Assembly: GCA_964388575.1 (NCBI GenBank) | Contig: CAYMAZ010000003.1 | Coordinates: forward strand, 68,326 to 132,325 | Reading direction: 5' to 3' | DNA: 64,000 bases | DNA from: CAYMAZ01 sp964388575 | GTDB taxonomy: Bacteria; Bacteroidota; Bacteroidia; Bacteroidales; DTU049 | In this document: positions 1 to 8,805 of the stretch, piece after piece | How the letters are laid out: each line of letters opens with the position of its first letter | Position numbering within the stretch: position 1 is the stretch's first letter | Program-made: the position numbers and the translations under genes | The notes under the pieces: model-generated | Told to the model about the DNA's origin: nothing | The model's database searches: none | The model's input: the letters and a program-made list of their open reading frames with translations, nothing else

Positions 1-1
1 T

Positions 2-1153
2 GCCCAGCCAAATTACAATGAAATATTAGGACAGGATAAGTTGAACGCCATCACAACTTCTGTTCCCTTTCTTCTGATTGCACCTGATGCCAGAAGCGGA
101 GCACTTGGAGATGCAGGTGTTGCAATTTCTCCTGATGCAAACTCAATGCACTACAATCCCGCCAAATACGCTTTTGCTGAAAACGAATTTGGTGTTGCGA
201 TGTCATACAGTCCATGGCTCAGAGGTCTTGTCAACGATATCAGCCTTGCATATCTTGCAGGATACAAACGTCTCGGAAACGGACAGACCGTTGCTGCATC
301 ACTGAGATATTTTTCTCTTGGAGACATCATTTTCACAGATAAGGTTGGTGAAGTTATCGGACAGTTCAGACCAAATGAATTTGCAGTTGATCTGGCGTAC
401 GCCAGAAAATTTTCAGACAATATTTCAGGAGCTGTTGCCATCCGGTATATCAATTCAAATCTCACCGGTGGTATCTTTGTCAACGGGGCTCAGTCCAAAG
501 TCGGACAATCCATTGCTGCTGACGTTGCTGTGTATTATTCAAAAGAAATAAGCTATGGTGAAACTCCCGGATTCTTTTCATTTGGTGCAAATATTTCAAA
601 TATCGGTGCAAAAATTTCATACACAGAAAATCTTGACAAGGATTTTATTCCAATCAATTTAAAACTCGGACCAGCCTTCACGTTTAATTTTGATCAGTAT
701 AATACAGTCACTTTTATGTTTGACATCAACAAACTGCTGGTTCCTACGCCCCCTGTTTATGCTCGTGACAGTCTTGGAAGACCGATTATTGACAATGACG
801 GAAATTATGAAATTGCAAAAGGTAAAGATCCTGATCGCTCCGTTGTTTCAGGTATGCTTGGTTCATTTTCAGACGCACCGGGAGGATTTGAAGAAGAGCT
901 AAAAGAATTCAACTATTCGGTGGGACTTGAATACTGGTATGATCAGCAGTTTGCTATTCGCGGAGGATTCTTCTATGAACATCCGCACAAGGGCAACCGT
1001 AAATATGTCACTCTTGGTGCTGGCTTCAGACTGAATGTGTTCGGACTGGACTTTGCCTATCTCATCCCGCTCGAACAAAGACATCCCCTTGAAAACACAC
1101 TCCGCTTTACACTCACCTTCGACTTTGAAGCGTTTAAAGAACTGGGTAATTAA
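2..1153 (+). CDS. porV: Type IX secretion outer-membrane protein PorV (LptO), 5' end cut by window
   Basis: Outer-membrane beta-barrel that, in the known T9SS, collects cargo from the translocon and delivers it to the PorU sortase. The frame is open from base 2, so the gene starts upstream and 383 residues are visible. The stretch VPFLLIAPDARSGALGDAG followed by the SPDANSMHYNPAK block is the typical N-terminal signature of PorV, a FadL-related barrel. The first codons at the window edge read A-Q-P-N, which looks like a signal-peptidase I site with Gln at +1, so only the signal peptide is missing. A TTG 39 bases further in is not the start. The C-terminus ends in amphipathic strands. porU often lies just upstream in this phylum, outside this window. 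ispF follows after 5 bases. Confidence 0.93.
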   Translation, partial: AQPNYNEILGQDKLNAITTSVPFLLIAPDARSGALGDAGVAISPDANSMHYNPAKYAFAENEFGVAMSYSPWLRGLVNDISLAYLAGYKRLGNGQTVAASLRYFSLGDIIFTDKVGEVIGQFRPNEFAVDLAYARKFSDNISGAVAIRYINSNLTGGIFVNGAQSKVGQSIAADVAVYYSKEISYGETPGFFSFGANISNIGAKISYTENLDKDFIPINLKLGPAFTFNFDQYNTVTFMFDINKLLVPTPPVYARDSLGRPIIDNDGNYEIAKGKDPDRSVVSGMLGSFSDAPGGFEEELKEFNYSVGLEYWYDQQFAIRGGFFYEHPHKGNRKYVTLGAGFRLNVFGLDFAYLIPLEQRHPLENTLRFTLTFDFEAFKELGN

Positions 1154-1158
1154 ATCAC

Positions 1159-1638
1159 ATGAAAATCCGCACTGGACTGGGTCTTGATGTGCATTCCTTT
1201 GAAACAGGCCGCAATTTTTATCTTGGTGGCATTCAAATTCCGTATCATACCGGACTCAAAGGACATAGTGATGCTGATGCACTCATTCATTCAATCATAG
1301 ATGCTTTGCATGGCGCTGCCGGACTAAAAGATATCGGCACTTACTTTCCCGATAATGATCCTCAATTCAAAAATATCAGGAGCACCGTTTTACTTGAAAA
1401 ATCAAGAGAACTGCTTCGCTCAGGAAAATTCTCAATAGGAAATATTGATGCAGTCATTTGCCTCCAGGAACCGAAAGTTGCTCCCTATATCGATGATATG
1501 AAGGCTGTTATATCACAGATTCTTCAGATAACAGCAGAAGATGTTTCAATTAAGGCAACCACCTTTGAGCACATGGGTTTTGTGGGAGAAAAGGAAGGCA
1601 TTTTATGCCTTGCCAGTGTCCTGCTGATTTCTGAATAA
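1159..1638 (+). CDS. ispF: 2-C-methyl-D-erythritol 2,4-cyclodiphosphate synthase
   Basis: Cytoplasmic enzyme of the MEP isoprenoid pathway that cyclises CDP-methylerythritol 2-phosphate with release of CMP. At 159 residues it has normal length. The metal ligands Asp10 and His12 (GLDVH) and His44 (in GHSDADALIH) are present, as are the YFPDNDP substrate loop and the C-terminal KATTFEHMGFVGEKEGI block. It starts with ATG 5 bases after porV and is probably read from the same transcript. No other MEP gene lies in the window. Confidence 0.97.
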   Translation: MKIRTGLGLDVHSFETGRNFYLGGIQIPYHTGLKGHSDADALIHSIIDALHGAAGLKDIGTYFPDNDPQFKNIRSTVLLEKSRELLRSGKFSIGNIDAVICLQEPKVAPYIDDMKAVISQILQITAEDVSIKATTFEHMGFVGEKEGILCLASVLLISE

Positions 1639-1720
1639 CCTGTCTTTTTTCCCCTTTACAAAAAATCAATTAAATCCATATAATCATGTGATTTAACCAA
1701 CGGAGCAACCGGGCACTTTT

Positions 1721-1795
1721 CTAAATTTTCAGGAATGAATAATGTTTAATGCCCAATGATCAAAGGAATTAAAATAGCAAAGAGAAAAAATTAAA
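1721..1795 (+). repeat. Dispersed intergenic repeat, copy A
   Basis: AGGAATGAATAATG at about 1731, followed by CAAAGGAATT and AGCAAAG at about 1760-1780. The same ordered blocks recur at about 10369-10428, and a 20-base piece of the first block recurs in reverse orientation near 63413-63433. It sits in the 249-base gap between ispF and purD and has no coding potential I can see. Confidence 0.55.
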
Positions 1796-1856
1796 GACAG
1801 CAGACCCTGTTTCCTGATGGATTTTTTAAATAAGCTGAGCTTTTCGCAAAATATCG

Positions 1857-1864
1857 TAATTTTG
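1857..1864 (+). promoter_or_regulatory. Putative -7 box of the purD promoter
   Basis: TAATTTTG matches the Bacteroidota -7 consensus TAnnTTTG, 23 bases before the purD ATG. No clear TTTG at -33. Confidence 0.4.
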
Positions 1865-1887
1865 ATTTTTCTTTTCATTAAAAACAT

Positions 1888-3177
1888 ATGAATATACTTA
1901 TTCTTGGGTCAGGCGGCAGAGAATGTGCACTTGCCTGGAAAATTTCGAAAGGCAGTTTATGCAGCAAATTGTTCATCGCCCCCGGAAACGGCGGAACACA
2001 TGAGTACGGTACAAATATCAGTATCAATCCTGTACATTTTGAAGAGGTTGCAGCATTCAGTCTTGAAAATAACATTGAGCTCATTGTTGTGGGTCCTGAA
2101 GATCCGCTGGTGTTGGGTATTGTTGATTATTTCAGATCAAATCGGAAACTGTCAGGGATCAGAATTATTGGCCCTGACAAACATGCAGCCCAACTTGAAG
2201 GGAGTAAATCATTTGCAAAAGAGTTTATGCAAAAATATGATATTCCCACAGCAGCATATCAACAATTTGATTCGGGAGAACATCAAAATGCAAAGAACTT
2301 TCTGCGGTCGTTAGACTCCCCCTATGTTATCAAAGCCGATGGCCTGGCTGCAGGAAAGGGCGTTTTCGTATGCAACACAGTCGCTGAAGCTGAAGAAGCA
2401 ATTGACAATATTCTGGTTCGGAACATCTTCGGAGAAGCAGGACAAATGCTTGTGATTGAAGAATTTCTTGACGGAATTGAAATGAGCGCGTTCGTGCTTA
2501 CTGACGGTATTGACTATGTGATGCTTCCGGAAGCCAAGGACTATAAAAGGATCGGAGACGGAAACACCGGACCCAATACCGGGGGTATGGGCACTGTTTC
2601 ACCTGTTCCTTTTGCTGACGCTGATTTTATGCAAAAACTGAAAACGCAGATCATTGAACCCACAATCGGGGGGATTTCTAAAGAAGGAATGCATTATTGC
2701 GGGTGTATTTTCTTCGGCTTAATGAATGTAGATGGAAATCCTTATGTGATCGAATACAATGTGCGGCTCGGAGACCCCGAAACACAGGTTATACTGCCCA
2801 GAATTGAAAACGATCTTGTGGAGTTACTGATTGCTGCTTCAGACAAAAAACTGCAGAATAGTAAAATTGAGATTTCGGAAAAAACTGCTGTAAACATTGT
2901 TCTGGCTTCGAAAGGATATCCTGATGCTTATGAAAAAGGGAAACCAATCCATCTCCCAAAACAATCAGACAACTGCTTAATTTTTCATGCAGGAACCGCT
3001 TCATTGAACGAAAAAACTGTTACATCAGGCGGAAGAGTGCTTTCTGCATGCTGTCGGGGAAACACATTAAAAGAAGCAATACAAATCGCTTATGAGCTTG
3101 CTGATGAAATCAGTTTTGAGAACAAATATTACAGAAATGACATCGGACAGGATTTGTTAAAATACAACAGTCAGTAA
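1888..3177 (+). CDS. purD: Phosphoribosylamine-glycine ligase (GAR synthetase)
   Basis: Second step of de novo purine synthesis: ATP-dependent joining of glycine to phosphoribosylamine, in the cytoplasm. The 429-residue length is normal. The N-terminal MNILILGSGGRECALAWKI begins the preATP-grasp domain; VIKADGLAAGKGV is the ATP-grasp lysine and glycine loop; NTGGMGTVSPVPF and EYNVRLGDPETQ are the conserved substrate and metal blocks. It has its own putative promoter and is followed 7 bases later by a membrane-protein gene, probably co-transcribed. Confidence 0.97.
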   Translation: MNILILGSGGRECALAWKISKGSLCSKLFIAPGNGGTHEYGTNISINPVHFEEVAAFSLENNIELIVVGPEDPLVLGIVDYFRSNRKLSGIRIIGPDKHAAQLEGSKSFAKEFMQKYDIPTAAYQQFDSGEHQNAKNFLRSLDSPYVIKADGLAAGKGVFVCNTVAEAEEAIDNILVRNIFGEAGQMLVIEEFLDGIEMSAFVLTDGIDYVMLPEAKDYKRIGDGNTGPNTGGMGTVSPVPFADADFMQKLKTQIIEPTIGGISKEGMHYCGCIFFGLMNVDGNPYVIEYNVRLGDPETQVILPRIENDLVELLIAASDKKLQNSKIEISEKTAVNIVLASKGYPDAYEKGKPIHLPKQSDNCLIFHAGTASLNEKTVTSGGRVLSACCRGNTLKEAIQIAYELADEISFENKYYRNDIGQDLLKYNSQ

Positions 3178-3184
3178 TTTATCA

Positions 3185-4165
3185 ATGCTTACGAAACTAT
3201 TTAAAAATCTTGCAGACTACAGATGGCTGATCGCTTTCGGAGTAATGCTATTGTTTTTTTTACCATTTGATTTTACGTTTTATTCAACTTTTCCTGCAGG
3301 TTCACTCCTGAAATATTATCACATAGCTGATGATTTTTTTCTGTTTCAGAACAAAGCAATATTTCTTTTACTGACTCTTGCGATCATTATTTTTGCTTCA
3401 TTGTTTCATCAAATGCTGATTGCAAACAAACTTCTCCCTACCCGTCATTACTTAAGTTTATTTTATACTGTATTGATCATTGCACTGTGGTATCCTGTAA
3501 TACCGACATTTTACGATTTGCTGACAGCCGGATTTCTTTTTCTTGGTATCAACAGTATTTTTGCATCTGAAAATTCCGGACAGCCCTTAATCAGAGTGTT
3601 TGATGCAACTTTTCTGATCAGCATTTCCTGTGTTCTGAATATATATCTTTTCCCCTTTTTGTTACTGCCGTTTTTAGCATTGTTTTTTTTCAGGCAATTC
3701 AGCTGGCAATTTTGGGCATCTGCTCTAACCGGAATCATTGTTCCACATTTTTTTCTGATGTCAGCAAATTTTTTCTTTTTTGAAAAAATTTTTTATGCTG
3801 ATTTTTTTTACAATGTTATTGATCATTTTCAAATCAGTTTGGATAAGTATACCAAGTTCCCGTTTGCCTGGGCAATTACGTCACCCCTCTTCTTAATATC
3901 CACTTTCCGGATTATCTCCTCACTTGGCGAAAAGAAAATCATTGTCAGAAAAAAAACAGTTTTACTACTTTGGGTAATCTTTTTTGCCTTGTTATTATTT
4001 CTGATCAGCGATATTCCCGTTTCATTACTGATATTGATTATTGCAATGCCATTTGGATATTTTATTTCATTTACCCTCCGTCGGGTTCAGGAAAAAAGAC
4101 TTTTAATCATTTTAACTGATTTATCTGTCCCGGCAATCCTGTTAATTCATCTTTTTTTGTTATAA
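3185..4165 (+). CDS. Polytopic membrane protein, DUF6427-like
   Basis: A 326-residue, very hydrophobic inner-membrane protein with about nine to ten predicted segments rich in Phe, Leu and Ile, separated by short basic loops (for example LPTRHYLS near residue 87 and SLGEKKIIVRKK near 245). There is no signal peptide or soluble domain. The size, composition and position directly after purD suit a Bacteroidota family of unknown function (I recall DUF6427), but I could not confirm this by search. The codons are T-rich, as expected for a membrane protein. No biochemical role can be stated. Confidence 0.7.
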   Translation: MLTKLFKNLADYRWLIAFGVMLLFFLPFDFTFYSTFPAGSLLKYYHIADDFFLFQNKAIFLLLTLAIIIFASLFHQMLIANKLLPTRHYLSLFYTVLIIALWYPVIPTFYDLLTAGFLFLGINSIFASENSGQPLIRVFDATFLISISCVLNIYLFPFLLLPFLALFFFRQFSWQFWASALTGIIVPHFFLMSANFFFFEKIFYADFFYNVIDHFQISLDKYTKFPFAWAITSPLFLISTFRIISSLGEKKIIVRKKTVLLLWVIFFALLLFLISDIPVSLLILIIAMPFGYFISFTLRRVQEKRLLIILTDLSVPAILLIHLFLL

Positions 4166-4249
4166 TCCAAACTCAGTCTGTCAATCCGAAGTGATAAATT
4201 TTTATTTTTGCCTTACCAAAAAACAAACTGACAGATTCGAACTTCCGCA

Positions 4250-5356
4250 ATGAGATCTGCAAAACATTATAAAATCCTTTGTCTGGTTGCACATCGCCCC
4301 GGAAGATCACCAGGACAAAGATTCCGTTTTGAACAATATCTGACTTATCTTGAGCAGCATGGTTTTAAATGTACGATATCTTATCTGCTCAATGAACATG
4401 ACGACCGCATTTTTTACAGCAGAAACAATTTCCGGAAGAAGTTTCTGATATTTCAAAAAGCACGCCGTACCAGGCAAAGAGATCTGCAGAACCTGAAAGA
4501 TTATCATGCTGTGTTTATTTACAGGGAAGCCATGATGCATGGTTCTGTGTTTTTTGAAAAGAAAATCTCAGAAAGTGGAATACCAGTTATTTATGATTTT
4601 GATGATGCGATCTGGCTGTTTGATGTTTCAGAGAACAATAAAAAGTTTGGGTGGCTCAAGCGTCCCCAAAAAACCTCTGAAATAATCGGGCTGAGTTCAC
4701 TAACAATTGTCGGAAACAGTTATCTCGCAAATTATGCCAGCCGCTTTTCCAATTCTGTCAGGATTATTCCTACAACAATTGACACTGCATACTATCAAAA
4801 CCCTTCCGTCAGAAATGATAAAACAAAGATCTGCATCGGATGGACAGGGTCTTCAACAACGCTGAAACATTTCGGACTGTCTGTGCCGGTGTTGAAAAAA
4901 ATCTCAGACAAGTATCCCGGAAAAATTACTGTCAAACTCATCTCTGATGTAAAATATGAAACTGATGAAATCGATTATCAGTTCTGCCACTGGAACAAAG
5001 AGAACGAAGTTGAAGACCTGATGGACATTGACATCGGCATTATGCCTTTGCCCGATGACGAATGGGCGAAAGGCAAATGTGGGTTTAAAGGACTGCAATA
5101 CATGTCGCTCGAAATTCCGGCGATCATGTCTCCGGTCGGGGTCAACAATTCGATCATAAAAGATGGTGAAAACGGATTTCTGGCAGCGACTGAAAAAGAA
5201 TGGATCGAAAAATTATCATTGTTGATTGAATCTGATGATTTGAGAAAAACCATTGGAAAAGCAGGCAGGAAAACCGTTGAAGAAAAATATTCCTTTGAGG
5301 CAAATAAACATAAATGGCTTGAAGCATTTCAGGCAGTCGTCGATGGCAATACTTAA
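4250..5356 (+). CDS. Glycosyltransferase, GT4-like
   Basis: Probable sugar-nucleotide-dependent glycosyltransferase of the GT-B fold, 368 residues, cytoplasmic face of the membrane. The C-terminal half carries IGWTGSSTTLKHF, the donor-binding region with MPLPDDEWAKGKCGFK, and QYMSLEIPAIMSPVGVN, typical of GT4 proteins. The N-terminal half (LVAHRPGRSPGQRFRFEQY) is the acceptor domain. Substrate is unknown; surface polysaccharide or glycolipid is likely. A TATTTTTG box lies at 4203-4210. Its end overlaps the rnhB start by 14 bases, so translation may be coupled. No other polysaccharide genes are adjacent. Confidence 0.88.
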   Translation: MRSAKHYKILCLVAHRPGRSPGQRFRFEQYLTYLEQHGFKCTISYLLNEHDDRIFYSRNNFRKKFLIFQKARRTRQRDLQNLKDYHAVFIYREAMMHGSVFFEKKISESGIPVIYDFDDAIWLFDVSENNKKFGWLKRPQKTSEIIGLSSLTIVGNSYLANYASRFSNSVRIIPTTIDTAYYQNPSVRNDKTKICIGWTGSSTTLKHFGLSVPVLKKISDKYPGKITVKLISDVKYETDEIDYQFCHWNKENEVEDLMDIDIGIMPLPDDEWAKGKCGFKGLQYMSLEIPAIMSPVGVNNSIIKDGENGFLAATEKEWIEKLSLLIESDDLRKTIGKAGRKTVEEKYSFEANKHKWLEAFQAVVDGNT

Positions 5357-5942
5357 ATCATTTTACGGAGAACAGATTCCCGAAGCCGGTTGCGATGAAG
5401 CCGGACGGGGCTGTCTTGCAGGCCCGGTGGTGGCAGCAGCAGTAGTTTTATCTCCTGAAACAGTCATTCCAGGACTTGATGATTCAAAAAAACTCAGTCA
5501 TAAACAACGCCTTGCACTGAAAGATGTAATCAAAGAAAAAGCAGTTTCATGGTCAGTTGCTTTCATTGACAACTTAGTGATTGACGAAGTCAACATTCTC
5601 AATGCCACCTGGCTTGCCATGCATGAGGCGCTGGACAGACTCAGTACACCTCCTGCATTCATTCTGATTGACGGAAACAGATTTAAGCCCTACCGGAATA
5701 TTCCCTACCTGTGTGTGATCAAAGGTGACGGAAAATACATGAGCATAGCTGCAGCATCAGTGCTTGCCAAAACCGCAAGAGACGAATTTATGGAGAAAAT
5801 TCACCGGGAATTTCCGAATTATAATTGGAAAAAAAACAAAGGGTATCCAACAATGGAACACAAACTTGCAATTCACAAACATGGTTTTACACCCCATCAC
5901 AGAAGTACATTTTCTGCATCAATTCAAATGAAAATATTTTAA
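5343..5942 (+). CDS. rnhB: Ribonuclease HII
   Basis: Endonuclease that cuts RNA in RNA-DNA hybrids and removes misincorporated ribonucleotides. I choose the ATG at 5343 (199 residues) because the family begins shortly before the catalytic block; an in-frame start 90 bases upstream would lie deep inside the glycosyltransferase. The catalytic acids Asp18 and Glu19 lie in GCDEAGRGCLAGP, a third Asp in ILIDGNRF, and the C-terminal block is ASVLAKTARDEFM. HHRSTF near the end is also conserved. It overlaps the preceding gene by 14 bases. Confidence 0.96.
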   Translation: MAILKSFYGEQIPEAGCDEAGRGCLAGPVVAAAVVLSPETVIPGLDDSKKLSHKQRLALKDVIKEKAVSWSVAFIDNLVIDEVNILNATWLAMHEALDRLSTPPAFILIDGNRFKPYRNIPYLCVIKGDGKYMSIAAASVLAKTARDEFMEKIHREFPNYNWKKNKGYPTMEHKLAIHKHGFTPHHRSTFSASIQMKIF

Positions 5943-5985
5943 GTTTGCTTATACTATTTTCATACACATTTGAGTTAATTCTTTT

Positions 5986-6735
5986 ATGCTGAATCTGCTT
6001 TTCTACAAATCTGTTCTTGTTATGATTTTATTGCTATCCGTAACTCATTCATCGGATTGCAGCACGGGAGCATTTACTTTTCCGGCAGGCACGTTGACCA
6101 ATTCACAATATGCCTCACTTTGCAGGGCTGACGGGTGGAATGTGGACGAACTGAACACCGGATTGAACTCGGGGTATCTTACTGAAGAAGAAAAAAATCT
6201 GATCCTCGCCACAAATATGGTCAGAACAGACCCTGCAAAATTTGCTGAACTGTATGTGAAAGAAGTGATCGGATATTACAATGGAAAGTATCTGATGTAT
6301 CCCGGTGAAACACCAATTCTAACAAAAGAAGGTAGAACTCCTGCAACACAACTGTACAGGCAGTTGATGTCCATAAATCCGATGGGCATTCTCATTCCTT
6401 CGCCCGGCATGTCAAAAGCTGCACGAAATCATGCTCAGAGCCAGAGCATAAGCGGACAGACCGGTCACGGTCCAACAAATTCACTCAGTAAGAGATTGAA
6501 TCAGCAGGGAACCTGGCATAAATGCATGGGTGAAAATATCACCTACGGTCCAAAATACGGACATCATGCTGTGCTTGAACTGCTTATCGACGACAATGTC
6601 CGCTCAAGAGACCACAGGCGAAATATTCTGGATACTGAGTATACTTTTATCGGTGTGGGCAGCGCAACGCACAAAAAATACAGATGGACTTTTGTTGTAA
6701 CATATGCATGTGCGTATACCGAATTTTCAAACTAA
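5986..6735 (+). CDS. Secreted CAP-domain (SCP-like) protein
   Basis: A 249-residue exported protein with an N-terminal hydrophobic segment (residues 7-19) and a CAP (SCP/PR-1) domain from about residue 70. The family hallmarks are visible: LILATNMVRTDP at the start of the fold, ARNHAQSQ with one cavity His, MGENITYG with the Glu, DDNVRSRDHRRNIL with the second His, and the terminal TFVVTYA strand. The role of bacterial CAP proteins is largely unknown. No lipobox is convincing (the Cys at 25 lacks the preceding pattern), and no T9SS sorting domain is present. Confidence 0.88.
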   Translation: MLNLLFYKSVLVMILLLSVTHSSDCSTGAFTFPAGTLTNSQYASLCRADGWNVDELNTGLNSGYLTEEEKNLILATNMVRTDPAKFAELYVKEVIGYYNGKYLMYPGETPILTKEGRTPATQLYRQLMSINPMGILIPSPGMSKAARNHAQSQSISGQTGHGPTNSLSKRLNQQGTWHKCMGENITYGPKYGHHAVLELLIDDNVRSRDHRRNILDTEYTFIGVGSATHKKYRWTFVVTYACAYTEFSN

Positions 6736-6822
6736 CCTGATCTCACTTCAGCGCTGCCGCAGGGATATTTCGCAGGGCTGAATTACTTTCCTACAACTTC
6801 TACAATATGATTTTATTCAGGA

Positions 6823-7422
6823 TTAATTGTTTATATGATAGTTTTTAAGTTCCCACACGATGGTGTCATTATCCGTAGTTATGATTTTTCTTTTTATTAT
6901 GCCAATATGTTTTACAAAATAATGGATAAGAATATCTTCTCCTTGCATTTTCCTTTCGAAAACATGTACACTTTCATAAATTGTATCATTAATAATTATG
7001 TAGTTAAAGTACTTGTATTTAAAAGGATCACCAAAACTACTTTGAGGAAAAATAAAAATATAACCACTCATTGAATTCAAGTAAAATGCATATTTATTTT
7101 CAAAGTCAGCAAGGAAAGGCTCTATATATCTGAGAAATATGTTATTAGAAAAAGAGCTGTGAAACTCTTGAGTAATGGTTTCATATTTGCAAATACAATA
7201 AACGTGATCATCATCTTTTACAAGCATATTAGTTTTGTATAATGATATGCTGTCAATATTTTTAGTAATTGAATCCTCATATATCCAATAAGATCCTTCA
7301 GGAAACATCACATAATCCTTAAACTCTTGTGGCATATAGTATGTTGGTTTTTCTTTTTTGCAATTTGCCCCTATGATGAGAAGCCATGCCATTAATATTA
7401 AAAAAAATGTTTTTGTTTTCAT
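6823..7422 (-). CDS. Putative lipoprotein of unknown function
   Basis: A 199-residue protein with a type II signal peptide: a hydrophobic stretch ending in IIGANC followed by KK, the Cys at about position 21 being the likely lipidation site. The mature part contains FPEGSYWIYED, a motif seen in many Bacteroidota lipoproteins of unknown function, then mostly beta-strand-like sequence with many Ile and Tyr. It is more AT-rich than its neighbours and lies 13 bases downstream of another secreted-protein gene on the same strand. I do not recognise a domain with known function. Confidence 0.75.
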   Translation of the reverse strand: MKTKTFFLILMAWLLIIGANCKKEKPTYYMPQEFKDYVMFPEGSYWIYEDSITKNIDSISLYKTNMLVKDDDHVYCICKYETITQEFHSSFSNNIFLRYIEPFLADFENKYAFYLNSMSGYIFIFPQSSFGDPFKYKYFNYIIINDTIYESVHVFERKMQGEDILIHYFVKHIGIIKRKIITTDNDTIVWELKNYHINN

Positions 7423-7435
7423 ATTTCACTTTGCA

Positions 7436-8119
7436 TTATAGGACAATACATTTTCTGACAAACTGACCATCGTTTGTATGAACAGTCAGCACATACATTC
7501 CCTTGGGCAAATGCGAAACACAAATTCTGCTGGTGAATGTGCTTTGATAAACAGTGCGACCTGTGATGTCAGTTATGGTTAGGCGGCTTGGTTCTTCGGG
7601 AAACTGGGTTTGGATGTATAATACATCTGATGCTGGGTTTGGATAGATAATAACTTCAAAGTAGTTTTCATAGTTTTCAATAAATGTTACTGTAACTTGA
7701 ATAAAAGAACTATCAGCTAAAAATAAGCTATTGAAAGGCTGACAGTTTGGATTGTGTAAAACTGTATCAAAAAGCATTATGCATTTTATAGTATATGTAT
7801 TAGGCAAAAGACAACCAATATTTACCGAGTCATGAATCGGTAATGTCATTGTCCATCCACCACAAAAATTGTAATGAAAAATTATATTAACATCATTGTC
7901 GAAAATTTGAACAGTAGTTGCTGTAAGTTTTACTGGATTATATCTTTCTCCCTCAATATGCACAAAAACCGAATCAAAGTCTGTGGGGGTTGCAGGGGTA
8001 ATATACATCGTGTCTATTGTCTGAGATATTACATCTTTGTTCCAAACTAATGTGCTGACTAACAACAAAGCAATGAATATGCTTTTTGAAAGTAAACGTT
8101 TTCTAATTGTTTTTATCAT
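7436..8119 (-). CDS. Small T9SS type A sorted secreted protein
   Basis: A 227-residue exported protein. The N-terminus is basic then hydrophobic and ends VISQT, giving Gln at mature +1. The last 75 residues are a type A T9SS sorting domain: IIYPNPASDVLYIQT, LTITDITGRTVYQS, then LPKGMYVLTVHTNDG and a terminal KCIVL. The unique middle part of about 115 residues contains several Cys (CGGW, CLLPNT, NPNC) and has no domain I know. It should be carried across the outer membrane by the PorV/GldKLMN machine. It is AT-rich and probably forms a pair with the lipoprotein gene downstream. Confidence 0.88.
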   Translation of the reverse strand: MIKTIRKRLLSKSIFIALLLVSTLVWNKDVISQTIDTMYITPATPTDFDSVFVHIEGERYNPVKLTATTVQIFDNDVNIIFHYNFCGGWTMTLPIHDSVNIGCLLPNTYTIKCIMLFDTVLHNPNCQPFNSLFLADSSFIQVTVTFIENYENYFEVIIYPNPASDVLYIQTQFPEEPSRLTITDITGRTVYQSTFTSRICVSHLPKGMYVLTVHTNDGQFVRKCIVL

Positions 8120-8387
8120 AATTTCAAAAAATTACTTTTAGAATAAAAACATTTAGTACAAACAAAATGTAATGCTGCCAAACACATTGTAAGCAACATT
8201 GCGACAGTGTTGACATTGAAATGCTGTTTTTAATGGGAAACAGAGTCAAAATCAATGCAAATATAAACTTTTTGCTGTGGAATTCAAATTTTATTGTGAT
8301 TATACTGAGATTCGTAAATCAGAAGTCTCATAATTTCCATGCAGATTTTTCTTTAGTTAATCGTTATTTTCTGTGAATAGTTTTTTG

Positions 8388-8395
8388 TAAGTTTG
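8388..8395 (+). promoter_or_regulatory. Putative -7 box before the PqqD-like gene
   Basis: TAAGTTTG fits TAnnTTTG and ends 17 bases before the ATG at 8413. The 293-base gap upstream (8120-8412) is AT-rich and otherwise shows only a doubtful 51-codon frame. Confidence 0.45.
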
Positions 8396-8412
8396 CAAAA
8401 TAATATGATATC

Positions 8413-8781
8413 ATGTTCACCGGAAAACTCAAGCGTAAACTTGCTACTGTTGATCCATATCAACTGATCCCCGCACCATTGTTTCAACACCGGGTGAACG
8501 ATTCAGAAAATGTTGAAATTCATGTTCCCAAATTTAAAAATGAAGCATTTGGAAAACTGTTTCTTTCAAAAAAGTCAAAACCATATCATGTGATAGAACT
8601 TGATGAAACAGGATCAAGAGTATATTCACGTTTCAACGGTGAGCGGAACATCAAAGAAATACTTGAGCTGGTTCGCACAGATGGAAAAGAACCCATTGAA
8701 CAGCTTGAAGAAAGATGCTTTTCATTTATACAACAGCTATTTAATCAAAAATATATAACATTCAAACAATTACAAACTTAA
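8413..8781 (+). CDS. PqqD-family protein (RRE-like fold), stand-alone
   Basis: A 122-residue cytoplasmic protein whose second half matches the PqqD pattern: YHVIELDETGSRVYSRFNG, then IKEILELVRT and a final winged-helix-like FIQQLFNQKYITF. PqqD proteins bind RiPP precursor peptides as recognition elements for a partner enzyme. No radical-SAM enzyme, cyclase or obvious precursor is adjacent, so its role here is unknown; solitary PqqD-like genes are common in this phylum. The N-terminal 50 residues (basic, with PYQLIPAPLFQHRV) are outside the core domain. pepD follows after 24 bases. Confidence 0.8.
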   Translation: MFTGKLKRKLATVDPYQLIPAPLFQHRVNDSENVEIHVPKFKNEAFGKLFLSKKSKPYHVIELDETGSRVYSRFNGERNIKEILELVRTDGKEPIEQLEERCFSFIQQLFNQKYITFKQLQT

Positions 8782-8792
8782 TACATTTTTAC

Positions 8793-8799
8793 AGGAGGA
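8793..8799 (+). promoter_or_regulatory. Strong Shine-Dalgarno of pepD
   Basis: AGGAGGA seven bases upstream of the ATG at 8806. Near-perfect Shine-Dalgarno sequences are uncommon in this phylum and none of the other starts in the window has one this good. Confidence 0.7.
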
Positions 8800-8805
8800 A
8801 AACGC

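Noticed and set aside
4250..5356. The GT4 gene as part of a surface polysaccharide cluster
   Set aside because: No Wzx, Wzy, sugar-nucleotide or other glycosyltransferase gene is next to it; it overlaps rnhB instead.
8221..8376. A 51-codon frame starting with ATG upstream of the PqqD-like gene, a possible RiPP precursor
   Set aside because: It has no ribosome site, no Cys/Gly-rich core, and reads like AT-rich intergenic sequence. A conserved homologue would be needed.
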